A DNA stretch of 55,815 nucleotides from a candidate division KSB1 bacterium. GTDB taxonomy: Bacteria > Zhuqueibacterota > Zhuqueibacteria > JANLFK01 > Oleimicrobiaceae. A program made the translations under genes and the position numbers. The notes beneath the pieces are model-generated. The model had not been told where the DNA came from and did not search any database. It worked only from the letters and a program-made list of their open reading frames with translations. This document shows positions 26,901 through 35,959 of this stretch, in pieces (the first letter of the stretch is position 1; every line of letters starts with the position of its first letter). The DNA lies in the NCBI GenBank assembly GCA_034506335.1, contig JAPDPR010000017.1, positions 1 through 55,815 on the forward strand. Reading direction: 5' to 3'.

Positions 26901-29900
26901 TAGATGATGTCCTGCGCGTTTTCGGCCAGGCGGCGGAAGCGCTCCTCGCTCTTTTGCAGCGCCTCAGAAACCTTCCGCTGCTCAGTGATATCTTGTGCTG
27001 CCCCATAGATGCGCGTGATACGGCCGGCCGCGGGGTCGAACACGGGTATGGCATAGTCGCGCAGCCACCGCACCTGCCCGTCTTTGGTCAAGAAGCGAAA
27101 TTCAGCGGTATCCGCTTCGCCCTGCTGGACCTTGCGCGCGTGTGCCAAGGCGGCAGGAACGTCCTCCGGGTGCAGCATGGAACGCCACCCTCCCCGCGCA
27201 TCGATCTCGTCCATGGTATAGCCGAAGATGCGAGTGAATGAGTCAGTGAGCCATTCCCCGGTCATAGTGCCATCAGGCTCCACACGGAAGGAGTAGGCGT
27301 AGTCGGAGATCATCTGCGAAATGTACCGGTAGCGCTCCTCGCTCTCGCGCAGGGCCCTTTCCGCCTTGCGTCGCTCTGCAATGCTGCGCACCACCACCAG
27401 GTCGGCCGGCCTGCCCTCGTAGTTGACGAGTCCGGCGTTCAGCTCCACCTCATGCCGGCCCCCTGACCGATCCACCAGTACCGTCTCGCAAAGCGAAGAA
27501 ACCTCTTCGCCGCGCATGCGTCGCTCGTAACGCTCCACAAGGCGGGGCAGCTCCTCTGGCGGCACAAATTCGGCCATGGGCCTGCCCAAGAGCTCCTCTG
27601 CTGTTCCACCCCACATGGCTGCAAGAGCGGGGTTGGCGTAGCGCACGACCCCATCCTGAATGACCACAATCCCGTCGCGCAGGCGGTCCGCAAGACTTCG
27701 GTATTTTTCCTCACTCTCGGCCAGGGCCTTTTCCTTCTGCACCAAGTCGGTCACGTCGCGCGAAACACCTACCAAGCCGACCACGTTCCCATCCCGGTCA
27801 CGAATGGGCACCTTGGTCTTGGAGCGATACGTCACCCGGCCGTCAGGCGTGATGGTCCGCTCTACTTGCCCGACCATGGGCCGACCCGTACGCAGGGCCC
27901 GCTGCTCGTCCTCGAAGAAACGTTGCGCATCCTCGGGTGGGAAAAAGTCAAAATCGGTCTTACCTATGGCCTCGCGCGGGTGTTTGAGGCCTAGGGCTGC
28001 TGCAAAGGCCTTGTTCAGGCGGACAAAGCGCGAGTTCTTATCCTTAAAAAATACATAGTCTGGCACGTTGTCCATGAGCGCGTAGAGCAAATCACGCTCC
28101 TGGAGGAGCGCTTGCTCAGCCTGATGACGCTCGGTGACATCGGTGATGAAAAGCAGCAGGGCCGGGCGCCCTTCCCAGGCAAAGTTCACCGCGTTGAACT
28201 CCACCCAGTGTGTCTTGCCGTCTTTGGCCAACACGCGCGTCACTCCGAACCCAGGCGTCTTCTCTCCCTGCATGCGCTTCTCATATTGCGCCATGATCGA
28301 CTGGCGGTCCTCAGGGTGGACGAACCGCTCCAACGCCGAACCCACCAGCTCTTCCGGACCCCACCCGGTGATGGTGCTGATGCGCGCGTTGGCATAGACA
28401 ATGAGGTGTTCCTGCACCACGACGATGGCCTCGTGCGCGTTCTCCACGAGAACCCGATAGTGGTGCTCCGCCGTCTCACGGAGCTCTTTCTCCCCTTTCG
28501 CTTCGGTCAGATCCGTACCCACGCCGACCAGGAGCCGCTTGCCTGCCCAAGTAGCCCGGGCGGTGTGATATTTGACCGTCTTCTCTTGGCCTTTCACACG
28601 TGCGTGCCCCTCAGGTGTCCTCTTGTGCTCGCTTTTCTCGCGGTCTTTACTCGCATCTCGCTGCGTCCGCCTGTCCCGAGTAAGATGCCCATTGCCGCCC
28701 AACATAGCCGTAGCAGCAAGGTTGGCTTGCAGTGCTTCGCCTGAGCCCTCCATTATCGCCGCGGGGTGGACATTCCCCACAGACAGGGCACGGTAGCGCT
28801 CCTCATAGTCCTTTCGTTCCCTCGCGAGCTCTTCACGCCTCGCGGTGGCGCGGAGTGTGGCGACAGAGGCCCCGATGTCCGCCGCTAGTTCATTGAGCAA
28901 TTCGATCTCCTGAGCATCGAAGGCATCGGCCTCTTGTGCATACACGTTGAGGGCGCCGAACACTTTGCCTTCGACCATGATGGGGATGGCGGCGGAGGAG
29001 CCATAGCCGCAGCGTAACGCTTCTTCGCGCCAGGAGGCAAAACGCGGGTCAGTGGCGATGTCGGTACACACCACCGGTGCGCCGGTGCGAATAGCCGTAC
29101 CGGTAGGTCCCCGTCCGCGCGGCCTGTCCGCCCAGGTGATACGCAGCCCTTCCAGGTACCCTTGCTCGAATCCGGCTTGCGCCACCGGCCGCACTGGTTT
29201 ACCGCGCGTGTGTTCGGCTACCCCAATCCAGGCCAGCCGGTAGTTCCCCTCTCTGACCAGGACCTCGCAGGTGCGCTGCAAGAGTTCCTGCTCGTCCCGC
29301 GCGCCCAAGCGCACTTTGTTCGCCTCACGCAGCACGCGCAGGGCGCGATTCACCCGCCGCAGACGCTCCGCCGCCCACCGGCGTTCGCTGATGTCCTCAA
29401 TGAAGCCGCTCACCGTCACTACCCGGCCCTCGGGGTCTCGCACCGGCACTGCCATCTCGCGCACCCACCTGGTGGTGCCGTCTTTTCTGACAATGCGGTA
29501 CTCGATCTGAAACCCATTCTGCCCGGTATCGCCAGGCAATGCGCGCTGGTCCCGCACCTTGCTCCGATCCTCAGGGTCGATCAGGCGCCACCACAGCCCC
29601 GCATCGCCAACAAACTCCCCGGGGGCGTGGCCGGTCAGCTCTTCGACCTTGCCCGAGATGAAAAGGAAGCGCAGCGCTTCGTCCGGCAGGCAGCTGTAGA
29701 CGACCACCGGGAGGTTCTCGCTCAGTTGCCGGTAGCGCTCCTCGCTCTGGCGCAATTGCTTTTCTGCTTCCTTGCGACGAGTAATGTCGCGGAGGTGCAT
29801 CACCACCAGGCTTTTGCCGTTGAGCGCGACTTTGGACAGTGACAGCTCTACCGGTAGGAGCTTGTCCTTGCCCTTGGCCTCCATCTCTAACACTTGATCG

Positions 29901-30895
29901 GGCCCTGCAGGCTCCTTCCCGGCAAAGCATTGTTTCACCAATTGCACGCAGTCCGGACCGAAAAGCAGATCGATTTTGCGCTCGAGCATCTGGTCCTTGC
30001 TGTAACCGAATAGCGCCTCCGCCGCGGGGTTGAAGATCTTCACCTTGCCCTGGCGGTCGACGACAATCATCGCATCGCGGGTGGAATCGATGATGTTGTT
30101 GAGCATGATCTCCTTGTGCCGAATGGTCTCCTGAGTTTCTTTGCGCTCGCTCAGGTCACGGATGGTGGCGCTGTAGAAAGTACGATCGCCCACGCACCAG
30201 GAGGCTAGCGAGTGTTCAGCCGGAAACTCGGTGCCATCTTTGCGCAACCCCACGGACTCGCATGTACGCCCCTCGAAGAGCACCCGCTCTTTGCGCGCCT
30301 CTTCCTGAAAGAGGCCTCTGAAGCGTTCTCGGAAACGCTCCGGCATCAAGACGGTGAGAGACCTGCCCACTAGCTCGGCGGTCGTGTAGCCAAACACCCG
30401 CATCGCCGCCTGGTTACAGAAGAGGATATCTCCTTTCTCGTCGGCGATGATGACGGCCTCGCTGGCGCTATCTACAACCGCGCGAAACCGTTGCTCGCTC
30501 TCGCGCAGGACCTGTTCCAGCCGGTGGCGGTGCAGGGCCATCTCCACGGTCGCAAGCACCTCGCGCTCCTCAAAGGGCTTGAGGATGTAGCCGAAGGGCT
30601 GCGCCTGTTTGGCCCTTTGGAGCGTAGCTTCGTCCGAGTGCGCGGTCAGAAACACCACCGGCACACCGAAACGGGAGTAGACTTCGCTGGCGGTCTGGAT
30701 GCCGTCCAGCTCGCCCTTCAGTCCGATGTCCATGAGTACAAGGTCGGGCCGTTCCGCTTCCACTGCCTTTAACGCCGCCTTACCCGAGGCGGCATGTCCC
30801 ACCACCCGGTGGCCAAGCCTTTCTAACAGCCTGGACAAGTCAGCTGCCACCAGACTCTCGTCTTCGACCACCAGAATGCGCTTGGCATCTTCCAT
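23945..30895 (-). CDS. Very large receiver-PAS-GAF-HisKA_2 kinase (about 2316 residues)
   Basis: From ATG 30895 (MEDAKRILVVEDES), with GAGGA about 8 nt upstream; an ATG at 30913 is an alternative. Rough order: receiver 1-120; three PAS 130-510; GAF 510-690; a degenerate highly charged PAS-like segment 690-790; nine PAS 795-1915; GAF 1915-2090; HisKA_2 ([19 protein letters not shown]) and HATPase to the end. Most PAS repeats end in a D-I/V-T/S-E-R-K signature followed by a short helical linker. Receiver Asp (LVLMDIGLKG), H-box His and HATPase motifs are intact. No membrane segments. A receiver at the input end suggests it is itself controlled by another kinase. Confidence 0.92.
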   Translation of the reverse strand: MEDAKRILVVEDESLVAADLSRLLERLGHRVVGHAASGKAALKAVEAERPDLVLMDIGLKGELDGIQTASEVYSRFGVPVVFLTAHSDEATLQRAKQAQPFGYILKPFEEREVLATVEMALHRHRLEQVLRESEQRFRAVVDSASEAVIIADEKGDILFCNQAAMRVFGYTTAELVGRSLTVLMPERFRERFRGLFQEEARKERVLFEGRTCESVGLRKDGTEFPAEHSLASWCVGDRTFYSATIRDLSERKETQETIRHKEIMLNNIIDSTRDAMIVVDRQGKVKIFNPAAEALFGYSKDQMLERKIDLLFGPDCVQLVKQCFAGKEPAGPDQVLEMEAKGKDKLLPVELSLSKVALNGKSLVVMHLRDITRRKEAEKQLRQSEERYRQLSENLPVVVYSCLPDEALRFLFISGKVEELTGHAPGEFVGDAGLWWRLIDPEDRSKVRDQRALPGDTGQNGFQIEYRIVRKDGTTRWVREMAVPVRDPEGRVVTVSGFIEDISERRWAAERLRRVNRALRVLREANKVRLGARDEQELLQRTCEVLVREGNYRLAWIGVAEHTRGKPVRPVAQAGFEQGYLEGLRITWADRPRGRGPTGTAIRTGAPVVCTDIATDPRFASWREEALRCGYGSSAAIPIMVEGKVFGALNVYAQEADAFDAQEIELLNELAADIGASVATLRATARREELARERKDYEERYRALSVGNVHPAAIMEGSGEALQANLAATAMLGGNGHLTRDRRTQRDASKDREKSEHKRTPEGHARVKGQEKTVKYHTARATWAGKRLLVGVGTDLTEAKGEKELRETAEHHYRVLVENAHEAIVVVQEHLIVYANARISTITGWGPEELVGSALERFVHPEDRQSIMAQYEKRMQGEKTPGFGVTRVLAKDGKTHWVEFNAVNFAWEGRPALLLFITDVTERHQAEQALLQERDLLYALMDNVPDYVFFKDKNSRFVRLNKAFAAALGLKHPREAIGKTDFDFFPPEDAQRFFEDEQRALRTGRPMVGQVERTITPDGRVTYRSKTKVPIRDRDGNVVGLVGVSRDVTDLVQKEKALAESEEKYRSLADRLRDGIVVIQDGVVRYANPALAAMWGGTAEELLGRPMAEFVPPEELPRLVERYERRMRGEEVSSLCETVLVDRSGGRHEVELNAGLVNYEGRPADLVVVRSIAERRKAERALRESEERYRYISQMISDYAYSFRVEPDGTMTGEWLTDSFTRIFGYTMDEIDARGGWRSMLHPEDVPAALAHARKVQQGEADTAEFRFLTKDGQVRWLRDYAIPVFDPAAGRITRIYGAAQDITEQRKVSEALQKSEERFRRLAENAQDIIYRYEFVPKPGFTYVSPAATAITGYTPEEHYADPQLGLRLVHPEDRPILEKYFQGQVDSTPVVLRWVRKDGRIIWTEQRNVAIRDEQGNLIAIEGIARDITRRKIAEQKLRESEARYNAFVNATSDMVFLKDQEFRYLMVNAAMAAFYGLPAEEVVGKTDFELMPEGPAQRCRETDLEALARGCPVTNEEVVGDRIFETTKFPVVAAGKRAVGGIIRDVTERKRHEQQLQQALSLLQATLEATADGILVVDHHGKVQSYNRKFQEMWRIPEELLSTRDDDALLAYVLGQLKEPERFLTKVRELYSNPEAESYDVLEFKDGRVFERYSRPQRVGETAVGRVWSFRDVTERVQAEQRLRDQEAQVRALVDAALDGVVMLDQEGNVTLWNKAAAHIFGYGAEEIVGRNLHAVLVPDELRAAHDAAFARFRATGQGAAIGKTLELNALRKDGSQFPIELSLSAVQFKGAWHAIGIVRDISERKAMEARLRESEERYRALFDRSMDCVFLHDFEGKFLDANPATLKLFGYKEEEVQSLAFQDVLDPQQLPLALQTLDELVKTGQQCATTEFRVRRKDGTYVDVETTSSVIVRDGKPYAVQGIARDVTERKRLEEELRWGYQSLAALNELLSLSLSQVPLDTLLEWALQRVTQVQLLSVEARGAIFLAEPGEQVLRLRAQVGMAPPVLAACARVPFGRCLCGRAAKEATLITADRVDERHEVSYEGITHHGHCCLPIKSGGRVLGILNLYLQEGLALEPRQVEFLQAVADVLAGIVDRRRAEEQIKQALEEKTVLLKEIHHRVKNNMQVISSMLRLQAGYLSDAQALEALNECQNRVKTMALIHEKLYQSKNLAMIDFGEYLHSLAGQVVRSYGQRAAEVQTRVEVEDIFLAVDTGIPCGLIVNELLSNALKHAFPDGKGTVVVSMSRSNGQYVMSVADDGVGFPKKIDFRNTDSLGLQLVNTLVGQLEGNLELISNGRGTEFRITFAAHDH

Positions 30896-30940
30896 TTGTG
30901 TTGTCCTCGCCATGCCTCCCGCCCATTTAGGGCAGGAATG

Positions 30941-33900
30941 CTATCCCCTTTCCTCTGCCGGAAACTGGATACGGAACTCCGTTCCGACCCCGTTGCTAAT
31001 CAGCTCCACTGAGCCTTCCAACTGCGTCGTGAGCGTGTTGACGAGCTGTAGGCCCAGCGAAGGTGTATTGCGAAAATCCACGTCCTTTGGAAAACCGACC
31101 CCGTCGTCCTTCACGCTCAGCACATAGGTGCCATTGTTGCGCTGCAGGCTCACCGTGATCTGGCCGCTTCTGCCTCCGGGGAAGGCGTGTTTGAGGGCGT
31201 TGGAGACCAGCTCATTGACGATCAAGCCGCAGGGGATTCCGGTCTCCACGCTCAGATGTACATCGCCGACCTCGACGTTCAGAGTCACATCCGGCCGACC
31301 GCTGTAGGAGCGGAACAAGTGACTGGTGAGGTTGCGCAGATAGTCCGCAAAGTCGATGCGTGCTAGATCCTGCGACTGATAAAGCTTCTCGTGGATGAGG
31401 GCCATGGACTTGACGCGGTTCTGGCTCTCCTGGAAGAGCTCCAGGGCCTGCGGGTCCTGGATGTACCCCGCCTGCAGCCGCAACATCGAGGAGATCACCT
31501 GCATGTTGTTTTTGACCCGGTGGTGAATCTCCTTGAGCAGGACCTCTTTTTCCTTGAGGGATGCGGTCAGCTTTTCCATGGCACGATTGCGCTCGGTAAC
31601 ATCGATAGCCATCTCGAAGCGCACAGACCGTCCGTCGGGCCAGCGAATGACCCTGTCCACCAGGTGGAAATCGCGGTCCAGGACCGGATTGTGGTAGTCC
31701 CATTCGTAGGGTTCGCCGTTGAGCTGACGGATGCGGTCATTGGTACAGAAGGAGCATGGGGCATCGTATCCTTGAAAATTCCGGTAGCAAATGCCTCCCA
31801 CCAGCGGTATGTTGAATGCGCGTTGCAGCGCTCTGTTGGCGAACAGAATTTCATACGTGTCCATGTCCACCACATAGATAGGTTCGCTGATGCTGTCCAT
31901 CACGGAGATGAGCTGCTCCCGCTCCGCCCGCAGGGCCTGCTCCACCTGTTTGAGGGTGGCAACGTTCAGGAAACTCTCCACCAGCAACGTTTTGCCTCGC
32001 CGCCGCACGGTCACCACCGTCTTGATGATCGGCAGCGCTTCCCCGTGTGCCGTCAGGAGCGTGCTTTCCGCATAATCCAGCTCGCGACCCAGGTCGGTCA
32101 CTGGGCATTGGCCAGGTTCGGTCGGACACAAGAACTGATGGCAGGGTTTGCCGAGGATCTGCTCCTCCGGCAGTCCGATGAGCCCGGCAGCGGCACGGTT
32201 GACGCCCACCACTTTGTGCGTTTTGGCGTCAATGGTGATGATGCCTGCCACAGTGGAGTCCACCAGGGTGCGAAGATGGTCTTCGCTCTCGCGGAGGGCC
32301 ACTTCTGCGCGCCGTCGCTCACTGACCTCCGCGTTCAGCTCGGCATTGGCCTTGCGCAGCTCGGCCGTCCTCTGCTCCACCCGTGCTTCTAGCTCGGCAT
32401 TACGTCTGATGACTGCGCGCGTCCGCCATTGCACGGCGGCAAACCCAAGGAGGGCGAACACAACGACTGCACCCGTCTTGAACCACCATGTGTCCCACAA
32501 CGGCGGCATTACTTCCACCGCCACTACGACCCGCGGTTGGCTCCACACTCCGTCCATGTTGGCGGCCTTGACCTTGAACTGGTATTTGCCAGGCGGCAGA
32601 TTGGTGTAGGTCGCGTGCCGCCGCGAACCTACGTAATTCCAATCTGGGTCAAAGCCTTCCATCTTGTAGGCATAGGTGATGCGCAATGGGCACACAAAAT
32701 GGAGGCCGGTGTACTCGAAAGTGATCACACGGTCGGTGTGGTGCAGATGCAGGAAGCTGGTCTGGCCAATAGGGCGATCCAGTACAACCCGCCCGTTGTA
32801 CGGCCTGCCCACAGGCACCGGTTGGTTGAATAGGCTGAACCCAGTCAACAGCACCACCGGAGGAGTCGGATCATTCTGGATCCGCTCGGGCACAAAAGCA
32901 TTAAAGCCCTCCACGCCGCCAAAGTACATGGTGCCATCGCGGCCGGCCAGATACGCGCCTGCATTGAACTCATTGCTCTGCAGCCCGTCGGCGATATCGT
33001 AGTTGCGGAATGTGCCGGGAGCCGGGTCGAACACGCTCAGGCCGTTGTTGGTGCTCAGCCACAGCCGTCCCCGACGGTCAGCCAGGATGCCATACACTAC
33101 ATTGTTCGCAAGGCCGTCCCTCTCGGTGTAGACCACGCACTTCCCGGTCCCTGGGTCCAACCGGTTTAGGCCGCCGCCGAGAGTGCCCACCCACAGGGTG
33201 CCCTGCGCGTCAGGATAGAGCGAGATCACATAGTCGGTGCTCAGGCTCTGCGGGTCGTCCTCCCGGTGGAGGTAGCGGCGACAGCGCCCAGTGCGGCGGT
33301 CAAAAAGGTTAAGACCCTCTCTGGTACCAACCCAGAGCGAGACAGAGTCCGCCTCGCAGATGGCAGACACCCAATTGCTGCTCAGTGAGGCAGAGTCACC
33401 TTCGGCTGCTCTGAACCGACGGAAACCCGTGCCCCCCGGCTCAAGGCGCGCCAGGCCGTCGGTGGTACCCACCCAAAGCACTCCCCGGCGGTCGCAATAC
33501 AGGGCGCGAATGTAGTCGCCGGGCAGGGCCGTGGGGTCAGAGGGATTGGCACGGTAGCGCCTCATGCTCCCTGTACTGCGGGTGATGCGGACCAGACCTC
33601 CGCCGTAGGTGCCGACCCACACGTGGCCGAGCGAGTCCTCCGCCAGCGCAAAGACCCGCCTGCCGGTAGTGGCGCTAAAGGGCGTCATATCCAAGAAATA
33701 CGATTGAAACTCCACCTGCCCAGTGCCACGGCGCCGCATACGCGAAAGCCCATTGTCGGTGCCCACCCAGAGATCGCCAAGCCGATCCTCCAGAAAGGCA
33801 CGCACGGAGTTGTCGCACAAAGAGCTCGGGTTATCCGGGTCGTGGCGGTAGAGAGCGAACTTGCTCAGGTGCCCCTTGAAGGTGCTCACGCCGTTCATGG

Positions 33901-35017
33901 TGCCGACCCAAAGCACCCCGTTGCGATCCTGGAGCAGGCTCCAGATGATGTCGCTACGTAAGGAAGCGGGGTCCTTCGGGTCGGGGGCGTAACGCAGGGC
34001 ATGGCCGGTGGCGGGGTCATATCTGACCAGCCCGCCGCCCCGTGTGCCATACCACACCGTACCCTGGTCATCCTCGTGCACCGTCCAAAGGCGCTCGGTG
34101 GGAATGTCCCGGCTGGGGCGGGTGCGGCCTAGGTGGTGGACGAACACCCCCTCTTCTGGATCGAACTCTTCCAGGCCGCCATCGGTTGCCAACCACAGGG
34201 TGCCCCTGCGGCTCCCGCAGATGCCCCGCACATAGTCGTCGACCAAGCTCTTTGGGTTGCGAGCATCGTGGCGGTAGCGTGTGAACAGACCCGTGCCCCG
34301 TTCCAAGAGGCACAAACCATACCCCTCAGTGCCGACCCAGAGGCGGCCTGCATCGTCTTCGTACACGCAACGCACGTAGTCACTACTGAGCGCGTGGGGA
34401 TCGAGGGCGTCGGCACGGTAGTGGACAAAGGAACCGGTCGCAGGATCTAACCGGCTCAAGCCACCCCCCAGCGTGGCTATCCAGACAAACCCGTCCCGGT
34501 CCACCCACAGACCGCCCACGTTGTTGCTGCTGAGGCCGGCACTGTCCCCCGGTGAATGGGTTAAGGTCCGGATCGTGTCGGCAGCTGGATCGTAGTAGCT
34601 CAGGCCCCCTCCGTAGGAGCCGATCCACAGGCCCCCCCGACGATCGGCGGAGAGCGCATAGATGTTGATGAGCGGATTTGCACGGGCGTAACCGGACTTG
34701 CGTGGGTCGGAACGGAACACGCGCACGGCGTAACCGTCGTAGCGGTTCAAGCCGTCTTCGGTGCCGAACCAGACGAACCCCATGCTGTCCTGAGCAATAC
34801 AATAAACCATGCTCTGGGACAAACCCTCCGCCACGCCCAGGTGGCTGAAGCCCTTGGGAATGACGTGGGCCGTGCCGTTGGCCGCTACACTAAGGATCAA
34901 GAGCACACAAAGCCTGACCGGGACATGTTTGCCCGCCTCCCCTTGCACTTCGCGCTCAGAAGACCCTGCTTGCCGCATCCAGCGCGGTCTCTTACTTCCG
35001 CGATTGACGCTCTCCAT
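30941..35017 (-). CDS. Reg_prop beta-propeller membrane sensor kinase, PAS2-HisKA_2
   Basis: About 1358 residues from the ATG at 35017, placed 6 nt after GGAGG; ATGs at 35020 and 35032 are alternatives. A signal segment (VRLCVLLILSVAA) leads into roughly a dozen two-component-propeller repeats (about 60-760) with recurring LWVGT-x-GGGL-x-R-x-DP. A Y_Y_Y domain (TNLPPGKYQFKVKAANMDGV), a membrane helix (TGAVVVFALLGFAAVQW), a coiled coil and two PAS domains follow. Both PAS domains carry cysteine clusters (CHQFLCPTEPGQCPVTD; CYRNFQGYDAPCSFC). HisKA_2 and HATPase close it. In Bacteroides, such propellers usually sit on hybrid regulators sensing glycans and end in an AraC domain; here there is none. 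Confidence 0.92.
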   Translation of the reverse strand: MESVNRGSKRPRWMRQAGSSEREVQGEAGKHVPVRLCVLLILSVAANGTAHVIPKGFSHLGVAEGLSQSMVYCIAQDSMGFVWFGTEDGLNRYDGYAVRVFRSDPRKSGYARANPLINIYALSADRRGGLWIGSYGGGLSYYDPAADTIRTLTHSPGDSAGLSSNNVGGLWVDRDGFVWIATLGGGLSRLDPATGSFVHYRADALDPHALSSDYVRCVYEDDAGRLWVGTEGYGLCLLERGTGLFTRYRHDARNPKSLVDDYVRGICGSRRGTLWLATDGGLEEFDPEEGVFVHHLGRTRPSRDIPTERLWTVHEDDQGTVWYGTRGGGLVRYDPATGHALRYAPDPKDPASLRSDIIWSLLQDRNGVLWVGTMNGVSTFKGHLSKFALYRHDPDNPSSLCDNSVRAFLEDRLGDLWVGTDNGLSRMRRRGTGQVEFQSYFLDMTPFSATTGRRVFALAEDSLGHVWVGTYGGGLVRITRSTGSMRRYRANPSDPTALPGDYIRALYCDRRGVLWVGTTDGLARLEPGGTGFRRFRAAEGDSASLSSNWVSAICEADSVSLWVGTREGLNLFDRRTGRCRRYLHREDDPQSLSTDYVISLYPDAQGTLWVGTLGGGLNRLDPGTGKCVVYTERDGLANNVVYGILADRRGRLWLSTNNGLSVFDPAPGTFRNYDIADGLQSNEFNAGAYLAGRDGTMYFGGVEGFNAFVPERIQNDPTPPVVLLTGFSLFNQPVPVGRPYNGRVVLDRPIGQTSFLHLHHTDRVITFEYTGLHFVCPLRITYAYKMEGFDPDWNYVGSRRHATYTNLPPGKYQFKVKAANMDGVWSQPRVVVAVEVMPPLWDTWWFKTGAVVVFALLGFAAVQWRTRAVIRRNAELEARVEQRTAELRKANAELNAEVSERRRAEVALRESEDHLRTLVDSTVAGIITIDAKTHKVVGVNRAAAGLIGLPEEQILGKPCHQFLCPTEPGQCPVTDLGRELDYAESTLLTAHGEALPIIKTVVTVRRRGKTLLVESFLNVATLKQVEQALRAEREQLISVMDSISEPIYVVDMDTYEILFANRALQRAFNIPLVGGICYRNFQGYDAPCSFCTNDRIRQLNGEPYEWDYHNPVLDRDFHLVDRVIRWPDGRSVRFEMAIDVTERNRAMEKLTASLKEKEVLLKEIHHRVKNNMQVISSMLRLQAGYIQDPQALELFQESQNRVKSMALIHEKLYQSQDLARIDFADYLRNLTSHLFRSYSGRPDVTLNVEVGDVHLSVETGIPCGLIVNELVSNALKHAFPGGRSGQITVSLQRNNGTYVLSVKDDGVGFPKDVDFRNTPSLGLQLVNTLTTQLEGSVELISNGVGTEFRIQFPAEERG

Positions 35018-35446
35018 CATCCACCTCCACAACCTCCACCCAATGTGTCAATGGACGCTCAGGCCTTTTTCGCCGCCGGCGTTAACGCGCAGGTCACACC
35101 GCACGGCGCGCGGCGAGTCTCTCCACGGCGTGCATTCCCACCACGGTAGCTTACGGCCTCCGTGGCCACGCCGGGGCCCCAGCACCCCTTGTCTGGCCTC
35201 CACTTTTGTACCCGATTCTTCTTTCCAGCCGAACCGGCCCCCTGGCCCTCTCTTGTGCCGCCTGCCTCGCGGAGTCACAGTGCAGCCGGGGGTTGTCCCC
35301 TTGGTTCGACAAAAACCTGCGACAAAGTGGGCCGCATCGGGCCGGGAGCGTCCAGGTTGCCTCTGCCGGCCGGGCACTGGGCCGGTCGCGCGATTTCTCT
35401 CGCTTCACCTCCGTGGCTGCACCTAATCGGTTCAGGGTTCCGCCCT
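35018..35446. other. Non-coding spacer within the signalling island
   Basis: About 430 nt between the hypothetical gene at 35447-35911 and the propeller kinase. Short open frames are present on both strands but lack family features or good ribosome sites. A TTGACA sequence occurs on the minus strand near 35045 without a matching -10 box. I see no RNA gene or clear terminator. Confidence 0.5.
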
Positions 35447-35911
35447 TCAGCCTACGATTTGAGCCGGAGGCGTCGCTTTCCGCACAGGCACAGCGAACCG
35501 CCTGGCACCGACCTTACCTGTGCCGTACAGGTCTGCGGCACACGCAACCTGGTAGGTTCGGGCGCTGGTCACTGCCTGGCCTACCCTGCCCGCGTCCTCA
35601 GGATGGGCCACTTCTACCACAACCAAGGGCATGTCGTCAGCTTCGCTCACCAATGTTATCGCCTCCGCCACCCGACGCTCATCAAAGGGCGGATGTACCA
35701 CCTGGTGGGGCACATTGCCGAGCATGCGCTCTGCAATTGCATCCACAAGGCACGGAGTCATCGCCACCAACATTCCCCCTCGATGACGCCTGCAGAGGAC
35801 TCGTCGCAGCTCCAGAATATCCACAAACCGCATCAGCTCCCGCACAAAAACAACCGGCCTCTGGCAGGCACCCAGCTCCACCGCCGCACGGACAGCACGG
35901 GCTCTCTTCAT
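35447..35911 (-). CDS. Hypothetical protein inside the signalling island
   Basis: A 154-residue frame on the same strand as its neighbours, preceded by GGGAGG 3 nt before the ATG. I do not recognise the family. It alternates hydrophobic strands and helices (PVVFVRELMRFVDILEL, GGMLVAMTPCLVDAI, PLVVVEVAHPED) in a way that resembles a small alpha/beta fold. That could be a divergent receiver-like domain, but no phospho-acceptor motif is evident. It lies 48 nt after the receiver gene at 35960-36394. A longer open frame on the plus strand overlaps it but is antisense to that receiver and looks spurious. Confidence 0.5.
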   Translation of the reverse strand: MKRARAVRAAVELGACQRPVVFVRELMRFVDILELRRVLCRRHRGGMLVAMTPCLVDAIAERMLGNVPHQVVHPPFDERRVAEAITLVSEADDMPLVVVEVAHPEDAGRVGQAVTSARTYQVACAADLYGTGKVGARRFAVPVRKATPPAQIVG

Positions 35912-35959
35912 CGTCCTCCCTTTTGTCTTTCTCAGTTGGCTCCTTTGATCTCTGCTCGT

